Positions 51,789 to 61,996 of a DNA stretch of 64,000 nt are shown here, one piece after another. Position 1 is the stretch's first letter. Every line of letters starts with the position of its first letter. The notes beneath the pieces are model-generated. The model saw only the letters and a list, made by a program, of their open reading frames with translations, was not told where the DNA came from and ran no database searches. The translations under genes were made by a program, and so were the position numbers. The stretch is taken from positions 1,240,001 to 1,304,000 of the forward strand of contig NZ_JBAMHQ010000001.1 of assembly GCF_037081775.1 (NCBI RefSeq). The letters run 5' to 3'. Source of the stretch: Haladaptatus sp. ZSTT2. Its GTDB lineage: Archaea; Halobacteriota; Halobacteria; Halobacteriales; Halococcaceae.

Positions 51789-53588
51789 ATGTCGGACAAT
51801 AACACACCAGATACACATTCACTGCGGACTCCCATCGTCGCCGTCCTCGGTCACGTAGACCACGGCAAGACGAGTCTGCTCGATAAGATTCGCGGCTCCG
51901 CCGTCATCGAAGGCGAAGCCGGTGCGATTACCCAGCACATCGGGGCGACGGCCGTCCCCCTAGAGGTCATCTCTGACATCGCCGGTGACCTCGTCAACCC
52001 CGATGACTTCGACCTGCCGGGCTTGCTGTTCATCGACACGCCGGGCCACCACTCGTTTTCGACGCTCCGCTCGCGCGGTGGGGCGCTCGCAGACATCGCC
52101 GTGCTCGTCGTAGACGTAAACGACGGCTTCCAGCCCCAGACGCTCGAAGCCATCGACATCCTGAAACGCACCCAGACGCCCTTCATCGTCGCGGCAAACA
52201 AAATCGACACCACGCCCGGCTGGAACGCCCAGCCAGACGCGCCCGTGCAGGCGACGTTCGACAAGCAGTCAGACCGCGCCCGCCAGAAGCTAGAGCAGAA
52301 ACTCTACGAAGTCATCGGCAACATGAGCGACGCGGGCTTCTCGGCTGACTTCTACTGGCGCGTCCAGAACTTCCAGAAGAACATCGGTGTCGTCCCCGTC
52401 TCCGCGCTCACCGGCGAAGGCGTGGCCGACCTCCTGACCGTCCTGATGGGCCTCTCCCAGCGCTACATGAAAGAGGCCATGGAAATCGACGTGACCGGCC
52501 CCGGCGCGGGGACGGTCCTCGAAGTCAAAGAAGAACGCGGCTTCGGCGCAACCCTCGACGTGGTGCTCTACAACGGGAGCGTCCGCGAAGGCGACACCAT
52601 CGTCGTCGGTGGGAAAAACGACCCCATCGTGACCGACGTGCGCGCCTTGCTGAAACCGCGCCCACTCACCGAGATTCGCACCGAGAAACGCTTCGACCGC
52701 TTCGACGAGGTGACCGCGGCAGCGGGTATCAAAATCGCCGCCCCCGACTTAGACGACGCGATGGCCGGTGCACCCGTGCGCGTCGTCCGCGACCGCCCAA
52801 TCGAGGAGGTCATCGAGGAAGTCGAAGCCGAGCTCTCCGAAATCGACGTCCATACCCAAGACGACGGTGTGGTCGTGAAAGCCGACACCCTCGGCAGCCT
52901 CGAAGCGATTGCGAGCGCACTCAAGGAGGCAGAGGTGCCCATCATGCGCGCCGAAGTCGGTGACGTTGCCCCGCGCGACATCTCCGTCGCCTCCACCGCA
53001 GACGAAGAGCTGAATCGCGTCATCCTCGCGTTCAACGTCGGCATCTTAGACGACGCAGAACGCCGCGCAGAGGAGTCGGAGGTGAAAATCTTCGAATCCG
53101 ACGTCATCTACCAACTCATCGAGGACTACGAGGAACACGTCGATGAGATCAAGCGCGCCCAGCAAACGGCCGTCCTCGACAAGATTCGCCGCCCGGCACG
53201 CTTCCAGATTCTCCAAGACCACGTCTTCCGCCAGTCGAACCCGGCCGTGGTCGGCGTCGAAGTGCTCTCGGGAACGCTCAAGCGCAACACCCCGGTCGTT
53301 GACTTCGAAGGCGCAGAACCGAAACGCGTCGGCATGGTCAAGGGCATCCAAGAACAGGGCGAAGACGTAGACGAAGCCCGCGCCGGAACCCGCGTGAGCG
53401 TCGCCATCGACGGCCCAACCGTTGGCCGCCAAATCGACGAAGGCGACACGCTCTGGGCGGAACTCCCCGAGAAACACGCGAAGATTCTCGAACAAGAGCT
53501 GAAAGAGGACATCCCGGCAGACGAGCGCGAGGCGCTCAGCATGTACCTCCAGAAACACCGCAAGCGCGACCCGTTCTGGGGGAAGTAG
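51789..53588 (+). CDS. infB: Translation initiation factor aIF5B (IF-2 homologue)
   Basis: The 599-residue GTPase has G1 [13 protein letters not shown]3 DTPGHHSF, G4 [11 protein letters not shown], then domains II-IV with the family-typical ending. It promotes subunit joining in archaeal initiation. Its length is normal for aIF5B, without an intein. ATG 51789 ([11 protein letters not shown]) is chosen over an in-frame alternative start at 51771. Confidence 0.97.
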   Translation: MSDNNTPDTHSLRTPIVAVLGHVDHGKTSLLDKIRGSAVIEGEAGAITQHIGATAVPLEVISDIAGDLVNPDDFDLPGLLFIDTPGHHSFSTLRSRGGALADIAVLVVDVNDGFQPQTLEAIDILKRTQTPFIVAANKIDTTPGWNAQPDAPVQATFDKQSDRARQKLEQKLYEVIGNMSDAGFSADFYWRVQNFQKNIGVVPVSALTGEGVADLLTVLMGLSQRYMKEAMEIDVTGPGAGTVLEVKEERGFGATLDVVLYNGSVREGDTIVVGGKNDPIVTDVRALLKPRPLTEIRTEKRFDRFDEVTAAAGIKIAAPDLDDAMAGAPVRVVRDRPIEEVIEEVEAELSEIDVHTQDDGVVVKADTLGSLEAIASALKEAEVPIMRAEVGDVAPRDISVASTADEELNRVILAFNVGILDDAERRAEESEVKIFESDVIYQLIEDYEEHVDEIKRAQQTAVLDKIRRPARFQILQDHVFRQSNPAVVGVEVLSGTLKRNTPVVDFEGAEPKRVGMVKGIQEQGEDVDEARAGTRVSVAIDGPTVGRQIDEGDTLWAELPEKHAKILEQELKEDIPADEREALSMYLQKHRKRDPFWGK

Positions 53589-53657
53589 CCTCAGAAATCG
53601 GTTTTGCGAGTGGGGCCCGCGAAAAGAGCTAAGTGACAACCGTTTGTAGTTTTTATC

Positions 53658-54308
53658 ATGCCCCTCACGCGACGAACGCTCCTGCTCGGGAGTCTCGTTG
53701 CCTTGGCCGGTTGTCTCTCAGAGAGCGACGAAACTCAACAGCCGACAGAGCAAACCACGATACAGACGACGAGCCAAACGACTGCGACAACGCCCGCAAC
53801 AACGACGACGGAATCGACACCGACAGAGACGAGCAAGCCAACCACTACCAAGCCCGATGAAACACGAGCGTTTGGCGACTCATATGCGTTTTCTGGACTC
53901 GAAATTACAGTTGGCACGCCAGCTATCTCGACGACCTTTGACCATGACAGAGAAACGTACACGATGCCCGACGGGGACGCATTGCTGTTCGCTCCGTTGA
54001 CCTTCTCCAACACCGCAGACGAACTCCGTCCGATTGCTGGCCCAGTGTTCACGGTGTTCGATGGCGAGGCGAGTAGCCGTGAAACCCACAGCGTTAGACA
54101 CCCCGTGTTCGACCCCTCAATTCGAATCCGCGAGATGGACGACGTGCCAACCACGGGTCGCTGGAACGCAGAAGGAAGCGTGGTTGAGCCAGACGAGCAA
54201 CTGTCAGGAACCGCGGTTTTTGAGGTGTCAGAGCGTATCGACGCAACGGATGTCAGTATCGTATTCGACTCTCAATTCAGGGAAACGATCGTTGCGTGGT
54301 CCGGCTGA
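53658..54308 (+). CDS. Lipoprotein with Thr-rich linker, unknown
   Basis: The 216-residue protein has MPLTRRTLLLGSLVALAGC (Tat-like signal with lipobox C19), a long Thr/Glu/Pro-rich linker (about 25-68) and a C-terminal beta-rich domain (about 75-216) like secreted haloarchaeal proteins (DUF4352-like). Function unknown. It follows infB by 70 bp with its own AT-rich upstream. Confidence 0.75.
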   Translation: MPLTRRTLLLGSLVALAGCLSESDETQQPTEQTTIQTTSQTTATTPATTTTESTPTETSKPTTTKPDETRAFGDSYAFSGLEITVGTPAISTTFDHDRETYTMPDGDALLFAPLTFSNTADELRPIAGPVFTVFDGEASSRETHSVRHPVFDPSIRIREMDDVPTTGRWNAEGSVVEPDEQLSGTAVFEVSERIDATDVSIVFDSQFRETIVAWSG

Positions 54309-54387
54309 GTTGAATCCGAGCCACACACCGAGATAGCTGACCGCTAGCCGCCACTGCTAAAAGGGTTCAGTCGGTCACTGGGATACA

Positions 54388-54645
54388 ATGGTACTGAAGC
54401 GACTGGGCCACCGCCTGCTCTCGCTCGTCGTGGCCGTCTGGCCCGGCGAGACGGCGTACGACGCCGTGCTGGTGGTGATTCCAGTCGGGCTCGTTGTAGG
54501 TGTCGTTGCAGGCTGGTGGTTCGCGGTGCCGATGTACCTCGCCGTGTTGCTCGGCGCACTGCCGGTGCTCGCGGCGATGGGCTACGTCTTGTTTTATAAT
54601 CCGCCCGACCCGGCTACCGGGCCGTCGCGTCAACGTCAGAATTGA
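54388..54645 (+). CDS. Small membrane protein
   Basis: The 85-residue protein has two or three hydrophobic helices (about 25-43, 45-66) and a C-terminal polar tail. Its 3' end overlaps the gene at 54614 on the other strand by 32 nt. No family recognised. Confidence 0.65.
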   Translation: MVLKRLGHRLLSLVVAVWPGETAYDAVLVVIPVGLVVGVVAGWWFAVPMYLAVLLGALPVLAAMGYVLFYNPPDPATGPSRQRQN

Positions 54646-54997
54646 GCGATTGTTTGACCTGCAGGGCCGCCTGTGCGGCGAGGCTGCGAGCGACTTCTTC
54701 GCGGTCTTCGGCGCTGATGATGCCGCCTTCGCGCTCGAAGTCGTCGTCGTCCGGCGAGATGCCGGCGCTTACGGGCGAGCCAATCGGCGGGTGGACTGCC
54801 ACGAGGGCGTGGGGCGTGCCGTCGAGTCCGGCGGTGAGCTCCGTGCCGATGACGTACTCGTCGGGCAGAAACGCCCGCGTTCGCGTCGCAACACCGACGA
54901 CGCCCCGCCGGAGTTCACGGCGCTGGTCGGGCGTCAGCACGGCCTGTGCTGCCCGGTCGGTGCTGTCGTCGCCCGCATACGGGGTGTTTCCATACAT
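54614..54997 (-). CDS. DUF5811-like conserved haloarchaeal protein
   Basis: The 127-residue protein starts MYGNTPYAGDDSTDRAAQAV and has LTPDQRRELRRGVVGVATRT and a C-terminal DREEVARSLAAQAALQVKQ. The family name is recalled tentatively. It is widespread in haloarchaea with no known function. Confidence 0.75.
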   Translation of the reverse strand: MYGNTPYAGDDSTDRAAQAVLTPDQRRELRRGVVGVATRTRAFLPDEYVIGTELTAGLDGTPHALVAVHPPIGSPVSAGISPDDDDFEREGGIISAEDREEVARSLAAQAALQVKQSLNSDVDATAR

Positions 54998-55078
54998 AAA
55001 ATTGCTATCGTTCGTAGCAACTACTGAGGTAAAAACCCTCCGACGGCGTGCGAGTGGTTCGCACGGTTGTGTCGGCTA

Positions 55079-55558
55079 TCAGATGATTGGCTCGCTCTCG
55101 CCGTAGGCGGCCACCACGAGCGCGGTGACGTACTCGGTCGAATCGGCCGGTGCGGACGCGAGTTGCACGTTCGTCTCGCCAAACTCCCAGTTGCGGAGTG
55201 CCTTGCCCGCCTCCAGCCCTTCTTCGACGCGGGTGCGCACGTCCGCTGGGTCGTGTCCCGACGCTTCGTAGAAGATGCCTTTCCCCGAGGGCGTCTGTGC
55301 CCACGCGAGTGCCGCGACGGCGGTGTCACCAGAAGCAGGTGCGACGGTTGCCTTGCCTTCGACCACCGTCAGGCGATTTCCGACGGGCCCGAGGTCGGGT
55401 GCCGTGCCGACGGCTTCGACGGCCACGTCGTCTGGAATCACCGACGAGACGGTGACAAGGTTGTAGTTGTGGATATTGGCCTCTCTGAGCGCGGCGTCGA
55501 ACGAGGCCATGGGGGTGGGTGCGCTCGCCGTCCCCCAGACGACGCGGATGTGACTCAT
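55079..55558 (-). CDS. pdaD: Pyruvoyl-dependent arginine decarboxylase
   Basis: The 159-residue proenzyme has the self-cleavage site in NLVTVSSVIP (S38/S39), which yields the pyruvoyl group. The GTAPDLGPVG and GKGIFYEASGHD segments follow. It makes agmatine from arginine, needed for agmatidine in tRNA-Ile and for polyamines in archaea. Single gene. Confidence 0.93.
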   Translation of the reverse strand: MSHIRVVWGTASAPTPMASFDAALREANIHNYNLVTVSSVIPDDVAVEAVGTAPDLGPVGNRLTVVEGKATVAPASGDTAVAALAWAQTPSGKGIFYEASGHDPADVRTRVEEGLEAGKALRNWEFGETNVQLASAPADSTEYVTALVVAAYGESEPII

Positions 55559-55603
55559 AGGTGTGGAAAACAGCGAAACAACGTAAGCGGTTACGATTCT
55601 CCC

Positions 55604-56824
55604 TCAGTAGAACGCAACCGGCTGGCCGACCGTCTCCTCTTCGGACGTGAGTTTCTCGAGGGCGGCATCGAAATCTGCCATCTCGACTTCCGTCCGCTCG
55701 TCACGTAGTGCGAACATCCCGGCTTCAGTGGTCAGACTTTCGAGTTCTGCGCCGCTGAATCCCTCCGTTTCAGCTGCGAGCGTCTCGAAGTCAATCTCCT
55801 CTGCCAGATTCATCCCGCGGGTGTGAATCTGGAGAATCTGGTGGCGACCCTCCTCTTCCGGTGCGGGAACCTCGATGAGGCGGTCGAACCGACCCGGCCG
55901 AAGGATGGCGGTGTCGAGCATGTCGTAGCGGTTGGTCGCCGCGATGATGCGGATGTCGCCACGGTCGTCGAAGCCGTCCATCTCCGAAAGCAACTGCATC
56001 ATGGTCCGCTGAACCTCGGCGTCGCCCGACGTTTTCGAGTCCGTGCGCTTGCTCGCGACGGCGTCGATTTCGTCGATGAAGATGACGGCGGGTTCTTTCT
56101 CTGCGGCGAGTTTGAACAGGTCGCGGACGAGCCGTGAGCCTTCGCCGATGAACTTCTGGACGAGTTCCGAACCGGCCATCTTGATGAAGGTGGCGTCGGT
56201 CTGGTTGGCGACGGCTTTCGCGAGCATCGTCTTCCCCGTGCCCGGTGGGCCGTAGAGGAGGACGCCGCCCGGTGGCGTAATCCCGACTTCTTCGAACTGC
56301 TCTGGGTTCACGAGCGGCAGTTCGACGGTTTCGCGCACTTCGCGGACTTGGTCGTCAATGCCGCCGATGTCCTCGTAGGACACCTGCGGGTTGGCGGTGA
56401 CTTCCATCGCCTGTGCGCGGGCGTCGGTTTCCTGTTCGAGGCGCGTCTGGATTCCAAACGAATCGTTGATAGCGACACGGTCGCCGGCTTCGAGGCGCTC
56501 TTTGAGCTGCTCTGAAACCTCGACGAACACTTCCTGATTGTTGCCGTGTTGCTTGATAACGACACCGTCCTCGGTGATGTCTTCGATGGTGGCGAGGTAC
56601 AGCGATGCCGTCTTCAGCGCCTCGTTTTCGCGTTCGAGTCGCGAAATGTCATCGCGCAACGTCTGGCCGTGTGCTTTGGTTTTCTCGATCTGTTCTCCGA
56701 GTTCGCGGTTCACTTGCAGTATTTCGGTGAAGTGGTCTTCGAGAACCGCGAGGCGCTCGTCTTCAGACAGGTCGCTATCCAAATCCAACCGCGGCCTGTC
56801 AGGGAGAGAGGGACTACGTGACAT
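55604..56824 (-). CDS. pan: Proteasome-activating nucleotidase (PAN)
   Basis: The 406-residue AAA+ ATPase has an N-terminal coiled coil (about 20-70), an OB region (about 75-130), Walker A GPPGTGKTML (about 194-203), Walker B IFIDEIDAV, and the SRH with RPGRFDR. It unfolds proteins for the 20S proteasome. The extreme C-terminus reads VAFY; the classic HbYX gate-opening motif would have Tyr in the second-last place, where there is Phe. Confidence 0.96.
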   Translation of the reverse strand: MSRSPSLPDRPRLDLDSDLSEDERLAVLEDHFTEILQVNRELGEQIEKTKAHGQTLRDDISRLERENEALKTASLYLATIEDITEDGVVIKQHGNNQEVFVEVSEQLKERLEAGDRVAINDSFGIQTRLEQETDARAQAMEVTANPQVSYEDIGGIDDQVREVRETVELPLVNPEQFEEVGITPPGGVLLYGPPGTGKTMLAKAVANQTDATFIKMAGSELVQKFIGEGSRLVRDLFKLAAEKEPAVIFIDEIDAVASKRTDSKTSGDAEVQRTMMQLLSEMDGFDDRGDIRIIAATNRYDMLDTAILRPGRFDRLIEVPAPEEEGRHQILQIHTRGMNLAEEIDFETLAAETEGFSGAELESLTTEAGMFALRDERTEVEMADFDAALEKLTSEEETVGQPVAFY

Positions 56825-56940
56825 CAGACAACGCCGACTAAGAACTCACCGTTAGAAGTGCTTTTGGGTCGCGGTTGATTTCGGCAACACTTGCTTGGAA
56901 ACGTGAAAATCGACCGCATGCACTCGAAAAATGCCGGTGA

Positions 56941-58728
56941 TTACTGCAGGCTGGCGAACTCGTCGAGATAGTCGCCGTACACCGAGAGCGCGGCTTCGAC
57001 TGGCTCTGGCGAGGCCATATCGACGCCCGCCCCACGCAGGAGTTCGAGCGGGTACGCCGCAGAGCCACCGCGCAGGAAGTCGATGTAGTCGGTTGCTGCG
57101 GCGTCGCCGCCGTCTAAAATCCCTTCTGCGAGCGCGACCGCAGCGCTGATACCCGTCGAGTACTGGTAGACGTAGAAGGCGCGGTAGAAGTGCGGGATGC
57201 GCATCCACTCGCGCGCGATGTGGTCGTCTACGACCGCTGGTTCGTAGAACTCCTTTTTCAGGTCGCGGTAGAGGCCGTCTAAGCGGTCTGGCGTGAGCGG
57301 TTCGCCGTCTTCGACCAGTTTGTGCGTCTGGTGTTCGAAGTCAGCGAACATCGTCTGACGATAGAGCGTCGAGCGGAACCGTTCTAAGTACTCGTTTAAG
57401 ATGTGACGGCGCAGGTTCTCGTCTTCGACGGTGTCGAGCAGGTGGTGGGTCAACAACGTCTCGTTGACTGTACTCGCCACCTCGGCGACGAAGATTTCGT
57501 AGCCGCTGTAGACGTACGGCTGGGAGTCGCTCGTGTACTCAGAGTGCAGCGAGTGGCCGAGTTCGTGGGCGAGCGTGAACATCGAGGAGATGTCGTCTTG
57601 GTAGTTCATCAGGATGAACGGCTGGGAGTCGTAGGTGCCCCCAGAGTACGCACCAGACTGCTTGCCCTTGTTCTCATAGACGTCAACCCAGCGCGAATCG
57701 AGTCCCTTCGTGAGCCGCGACTGGTAGTCCGAACCGAGTGGCGCGACCGCGTCGATGATGTACTCACAGGCTTGGTCGTACGGGATTTCAGGAGTCTCTG
57801 AATCGACCATCGGCATGTAGATGTCCCACATCTGGAGTTCGTCGACGCCGAGGCTATCGCGCTTGAGTTCCGCGTGCTGGTGGAGCAAGTCGAGGTTGTC
57901 GCGCACCACTGACAGCAGGTTGTCGTACACCGAGACGGGGATGTTCGAGGAGTCGAGAGCCGCTTCGCGTGCGGAGTCGTAGTTGTGTGCCCGAGCGAGT
58001 TTCACGTCGGCTTTCACGCTGTTTTTGTACGAGGAGCCAACCGCGTTGCGGATGGTCTCCCACTCGCCGTAGAACGTCTCGTACACCTTGCGCCGAAGTT
58101 CGCGGTCTTGTTCCTGCTGGAGCTTGGTGAAGTTGCTCTGGGTAATCGCAATCTCGTCGCCGTCGTGTTGGACAGCGGGGAAGGTGAGGTCTGCGTTCGT
58201 GAGCATGTTGTAAATCTCACCGGACGCACCGGTCACCTCACCGAGTTCTGCGAGCAGGTTTTCGACCTCCGCAGAGCGGGTGTGGGGCTTCATCCGGAGC
58301 ACTTCGTCGAAGTAGTGGTCGTACTCTGCGAGCGCCGGCTCCTCTTCCATGAACGCCTCTAGTTGCTCAATGGAGGACTGCTGAAGTTCTGGCTCGATGT
58401 AGCTCGCTGCACTGGAGGCTTGTGAGATGAGCGTCTGTGCCTTGCCAAGGAGGGCTTGGGCGTCTTGGTCGCGGGTGTCTTCGTCGCGGCGCATACGGGC
58501 GAATGACGCCACGTTCGACACCGTCCGCATCACGTCTTCGCGGAGTCGAAGAATCGCAAGCAGCGTCTCCGCATCGTCGGTGACGTGCCCTTCGTACTCC
58601 TCTAAGTCAGAGATTTGGGCGGCGACCGATTCGTAGCGCTCCTCCCACGTTTCGACGGAGGCAAAGAGGCTGTCGAGGTCCCACTTGTGCTCAGCAGAGA
58701 TTTCACTTCGTTCGGGAACCGAACTCAT
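56941..58728 (-). CDS. pepF: Oligoendopeptidase F (M3B family)
   Basis: The 595-residue metallopeptidase has the zinc motif HELGHSLHSEY (HExxH, about 385-395) and a distal Glu segment (GYEIFVAEVASTVNETLL). It degrades oligopeptides in the cytoplasm. It lies downstream of truA on the same strand with 37 bp between, probably with its own promoter. Confidence 0.95.
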   Translation of the reverse strand: MSSVPERSEISAEHKWDLDSLFASVETWEERYESVAAQISDLEEYEGHVTDDAETLLAILRLREDVMRTVSNVASFARMRRDEDTRDQDAQALLGKAQTLISQASSAASYIEPELQQSSIEQLEAFMEEEPALAEYDHYFDEVLRMKPHTRSAEVENLLAELGEVTGASGEIYNMLTNADLTFPAVQHDGDEIAITQSNFTKLQQEQDRELRRKVYETFYGEWETIRNAVGSSYKNSVKADVKLARAHNYDSAREAALDSSNIPVSVYDNLLSVVRDNLDLLHQHAELKRDSLGVDELQMWDIYMPMVDSETPEIPYDQACEYIIDAVAPLGSDYQSRLTKGLDSRWVDVYENKGKQSGAYSGGTYDSQPFILMNYQDDISSMFTLAHELGHSLHSEYTSDSQPYVYSGYEIFVAEVASTVNETLLTHHLLDTVEDENLRRHILNEYLERFRSTLYRQTMFADFEHQTHKLVEDGEPLTPDRLDGLYRDLKKEFYEPAVVDDHIAREWMRIPHFYRAFYVYQYSTGISAAVALAEGILDGGDAAATDYIDFLRGGSAAYPLELLRGAGVDMASPEPVEAALSVYGDYLDEFASLQ

Positions 58729-58765
58729 GGCTCACTCTTATACAGAGAGGGAAGTAAGCCTTCGG

Positions 58766-59578
58766 TCAGTTTTCGCCCGACACGCCCGCCCGAAGCTGGT
58801 CTGCGACGCGGGTTGCCGCCCGGTGATACTCGGCGTCTGCGGTGAACACGCGACGGGCGCTTTTCGCCGCTTGCTCGTCCACCACGAAGTCGAGCATCGG
58901 GTACTCGACATGGCGCAACACGAGCGGTTCTGGAGCCGCCGGGCCGATGCCGTCCCCACCCGACAGCACCTCAGCGGAAAGCGCCCGGTCGATGAAAGAG
59001 CGAGGGCGCTGGCCCGTCGAAACCTCTTCGACCACGGTCACGAACCGCCGGACGAACTGGCGTGGAAAACCATCCGACGATATTTCGAGCACGAGAAAGT
59101 CACCGGCGCGTTCGACGGTTGCCTCGACGACGCGCTCAGTGTTGCGCGAGTCGGGCGTGAAGTTGTGGTAGTCGTGTGCGCCCGTGAGTGCGGCGAGAAG
59201 CGCGGAAACGTGGTCACGAGACCGGTCGGGCGCGTAGAGGTGGTAGGTGTAGTGACGCCGCGTCGCGTCGTGGGTCGCGTGAAAGTTCTCCGGAACCTCC
59301 GCCATCGCCCACGCACGAATCGACGCGGGCAACTCGCCGTTGAACGCCCGTGGTGTGAGCCAGTCTGGACACTCGAAGGAAACGGTTTGCCCGAGCGCAG
59401 AGACGCCTGCGTCCGTCCGACCGGAGCCGGCGTAGTACGGCGGAACGCGGGCGTCTTCCGGCATCGCACCGAGTTTTTTGAGATTCCGAAAAATGGTATC
59501 TTCGACGGTCTGTCCGTGTGGCTGGCGCTGGAAGCCGCGGTACTGCTTTCCGTCGTAGGAAACCCGAAACGCACGCAT
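58766..59578 (-). CDS. truA: tRNA pseudouridine(38-40) synthase TruA
   Basis: The 270-residue enzyme has the catalytic Asp56 in GSGRTDAGVSALGQ, NFHATHDATRRHYTYHL and the C-terminal RQFVRRFVTVVEEVSTGQ. It modifies uridines in the anticodon stem. It lies between hisS (upstream) and pepF on the - strand. Confidence 0.95.
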   Translation of the reverse strand: MRAFRVSYDGKQYRGFQRQPHGQTVEDTIFRNLKKLGAMPEDARVPPYYAGSGRTDAGVSALGQTVSFECPDWLTPRAFNGELPASIRAWAMAEVPENFHATHDATRRHYTYHLYAPDRSRDHVSALLAALTGAHDYHNFTPDSRNTERVVEATVERAGDFLVLEISSDGFPRQFVRRFVTVVEEVSTGQRPRSFIDRALSAEVLSGGDGIGPAAPEPLVLRHVEYPMLDFVVDEQAAKSARRVFTADAEYHRAATRVADQLRAGVSGEN

Positions 59579-59625
59579 GGCTCAGCGTTGGGAGAGCGAA
59601 CTAAAAGCGTACTAGATTGTATCGG

Positions 59626-60930
59626 CTAGTCGAAGTCAGCGACGCGCGGTTCGTCGTACTCCTCGGGGAAGCCTGCGACCGGAACCTGCACTTGGTCGCC
59701 CGATTTCATGTCCTTCAGCGTGACTTCGTCGTTTGCGAGGTCTTGCTCGCCGACGATGACGACGGTTGTTGCGTTGATGGAGTCTGCGTACCCCATCTGC
59801 GCGCCGAAGCTCCGGCTCGACACGTCAGATTCCACGACGTGGCCCTGCTCGCGGAGCGCGCGGGCGATGTTCGCGGCCTCTTTGCGCGTGTCACCGACTT
59901 GCAGGATGTAGTAGTCCGTCGAGAGTTCTTCTTCGGGCCAGACACCCGCGCGCTGGAGGAGTAGCGAGAGCGTTGCGTCACCGACGGCGAACCCGACGGC
60001 GGGGGTTGGCTGGCCGCCGAAGCCTTCGATGAGGTCGTCGTAGCGCCCGCCGCCGAACACGGCGCGGCTGACTTCCCCAGTCGAGTCGAAGCACTCGAAG
60101 ACGACGCCCGTGTAGTAGTCGAGCCCGCGGGCGGTTTCGAGCGAGAGGGTGCAGTACTCGCGCGCGCCGAAGTCGTCTGCGGCGGCGAGGACTTCTTGAA
60201 GGTTGGTGACCGCGTTCTCGACGCGCTCGGTTCCCGCGAACTCGATGAGGTCGTCTAACTCGTCGGGGTCGCACTCAAGCAGGTCATCGAACTGCTCGGC
60301 CTGCTCAGCGGAGAGGCCTGCAGCGACGAGCAGGTCCATGTACTCGGCGTGGCTGATTTTGTCGCTCTTGTCCACCGTGCGGATGGCTTCCTCGGTGTCA
60401 ACGTCTGCGTCGAACGATTCGAGGAGTCCTCCCAAAATGTCGCGGTGGGATACGCGGAACTCGAAGTCATCGTTTTCGAGGCCGAGATTGGTGAGCGCGT
60501 CTGCGGCGGTGGCGATAATCTCAGCGTCCGCCTCCGGCTCTGCGGAGCCGAAGATGTCGATGTTGGTTTGGTAGAATTCGCGAAAGCGACCCTGTTGAAC
60601 CTGCTCGTAGCGCCAGAAGGGGCGCGTCGAGAACCACTTGATTGGCTTCGAGAGTTCTTGTTGTTTGGCGACGACCATCCGCGCGACGGTCGGCGTCAGT
60701 TCGGGCGTGAGCGCAATGTCGCGCCCGCCCTTGTCCTCGAAGCTGTACAGTTCCTCGACGATTTCCTCGCCGGATTTGTCCACGTACATCTGCGTGCGTT
60801 CGAGCGCGGGCGTTCCGATTTCACGGAAGCCGTAGCCTTTGGCCGTGGCTTCGAGCGTGTCGAAGGTGGCGCGGTAGGCCTGCATCTCGTCGGGGTAGAA
60901 ATCCCGAAAGCCCTTGATGCGGTCGTACAT
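59626..60930 (-). CDS. hisS: Histidyl-tRNA synthetase
   Basis: The 434-residue class II synthetase starts MYDRIKGFRDFYPDEMQAYR. It has motif 2 (FWRYEQVQQGRFREFYQTNI), the His-A signature ARGLDYYTGVVFE and motif 3 (FGGGRYDDL, AVGFAVGDATL), then the anticodon-binding domain. The frame extends upstream to 61050 but that part is not synthetase-like, so ATG 60930 is used. Confidence 0.97.
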   Translation of the reverse strand: MYDRIKGFRDFYPDEMQAYRATFDTLEATAKGYGFREIGTPALERTQMYVDKSGEEIVEELYSFEDKGGRDIALTPELTPTVARMVVAKQQELSKPIKWFSTRPFWRYEQVQQGRFREFYQTNIDIFGSAEPEADAEIIATAADALTNLGLENDDFEFRVSHRDILGGLLESFDADVDTEEAIRTVDKSDKISHAEYMDLLVAAGLSAEQAEQFDDLLECDPDELDDLIEFAGTERVENAVTNLQEVLAAADDFGAREYCTLSLETARGLDYYTGVVFECFDSTGEVSRAVFGGGRYDDLIEGFGGQPTPAVGFAVGDATLSLLLQRAGVWPEEELSTDYYILQVGDTRKEAANIARALREQGHVVESDVSSRSFGAQMGYADSINATTVVIVGEQDLANDEVTLKDMKSGDQVQVPVAGFPEEYDEPRVADFD

Positions 60931-60970
60931 GCCCGCCCGTTGGGGCAGGGGTCGCTTGAAGCCTTTTGTT

Positions 60971-61561
60971 CTAGCGCCGCGCGACAACGCGCGTCTGGGT
61001 GTGGGCGGGGAACACCTGCGAGACGGTCTCGTCGTCGTACAGCTCGGCAATCAGCGCGCGCAAATCGACTTCGTAGTCGCCTTTCGGGATCTCCTCGCTC
61101 GGCCCGCTCTCGATTTCGAGCGTCTTTTCGACCATTTTATCGACCGCGTTGCGCCCGATGCCGGTCAGCGGGGCGAGGTAGTCGATGCCGTGGCGATCCT
61201 CTAAGCTCTGGGCTTGGGCGCGCGAGACGCTCGGGACGCGGTCGTCGCGGCGCGTCCCGTCCGCGATGGCGTCGAACTCCATCGCTGCGACAGTCTCTAA
61301 GGTGTGGCGGTGAACCTGCTGGATGCCGTTTCGTGGAAAGCCGTCTTCGACCATCTGTTCGACCGCGCGCTTCGCAACGTCGCGATCGAGCAGCACCTCC
61401 TCGAAGTCGTAGCCGAGGGCGGTGGCGGTCTTTCTGGCGTGTTTCCACGCGCCGGTCACCTCGAAGTGCGCGCTCACGAGCGTCACGTCGTAAAATTCGT
61501 CTAAAAGCAACGCGGTGAGCGAGGAGTCTTTCCCACCGCTGAACAGTAAGCCGACCTCCAT
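60971..61561 (-). CDS. PP-loop ATPase (Dph6/asparagine-synthase-like)
   Basis: The 196-residue protein has the pyrophosphatase loop LFSGGKDSSLTALLL (about 6-20), VSAHFEVTGAWKHA and DAIADGTRRDDRVP. Such PP-loop enzymes adenylate a substrate, usually tRNA or a carboxylate. It is coupled to the PDCD5-like gene (TGATG, one shared base). A tRNA modification role is a guess. Confidence 0.82.
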   Translation of the reverse strand: MEVGLLFSGGKDSSLTALLLDEFYDVTLVSAHFEVTGAWKHARKTATALGYDFEEVLLDRDVAKRAVEQMVEDGFPRNGIQQVHRHTLETVAAMEFDAIADGTRRDDRVPSVSRAQAQSLEDRHGIDYLAPLTGIGRNAVDKMVEKTLEIESGPSEEIPKGDYEVDLRALIAELYDDETVSQVFPAHTQTRVVARR

Positions 61562-61914
61562 CAGCGACGACGGATGTTGAAGCTCTTGTCGTCGGGTTTC
61601 AGTTCACGCAGGAGGTTTTTCATCTGGTCTTCGTCGATGCGTCCGTCGAGACGGCCGCTCTGGGCGAGGGCGAGAATCTGTTGTTCGACTTGGTCTGCGA
61701 AGTCTGGTTTCGACATGCGCACAGAGTTGAGCCGCTTGCGCGCGCCGTCGGTCAGGTACTGGCGAAGCAGGGCGGTCTTCTGGGCTTCTGCCTGCTGTCG
61801 CTGGGCTTCCTGGGCGGCCTCGTTGGCTCCGCCCTGGCCCTGTTGGTCCTGTAGTTGCTGCATTTTCTTGCGTCGAAGCTCCTCAAGGTCGTCTTCGTTC
61901 GGTGCGCCACTCAT
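61561..61914 (-). CDS. PDCD5-like DNA-binding protein
   Basis: The 117-residue protein starts [20 protein letters not shown] and has the TFAR19/PDCD5 core (about 45-110: [20 protein letters not shown], then [17 protein letters not shown], and [12 protein letters not shown]). Archaeal members bind DNA in vitro. It lies between rps19e and the PP-loop gene, a conserved archaeal order. Confidence 0.92.
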   Translation of the reverse strand: MSGAPNEDDLEELRRKKMQQLQDQQGQGGANEAAQEAQRQQAEAQKTALLRQYLTDGARKRLNSVRMSKPDFADQVEQQILALAQSGRLDGRIDEDQMKNLLRELKPDDKSFNIRRR

Positions 61915-61996
61915 GGCTGTCACTTATAGATTGGTCGCCAAAACAATTACGGAGCGCTCAGAACGCAGAAAGCCTCAAGACCGCCGGCAGACGGAC

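Noticed and set aside
60349-61518. 389-codon open frame on the + strand
   Set aside because: It is antisense to hisS and the PP-loop gene and ends in Arg/Ser-rich low-complexity sequence.
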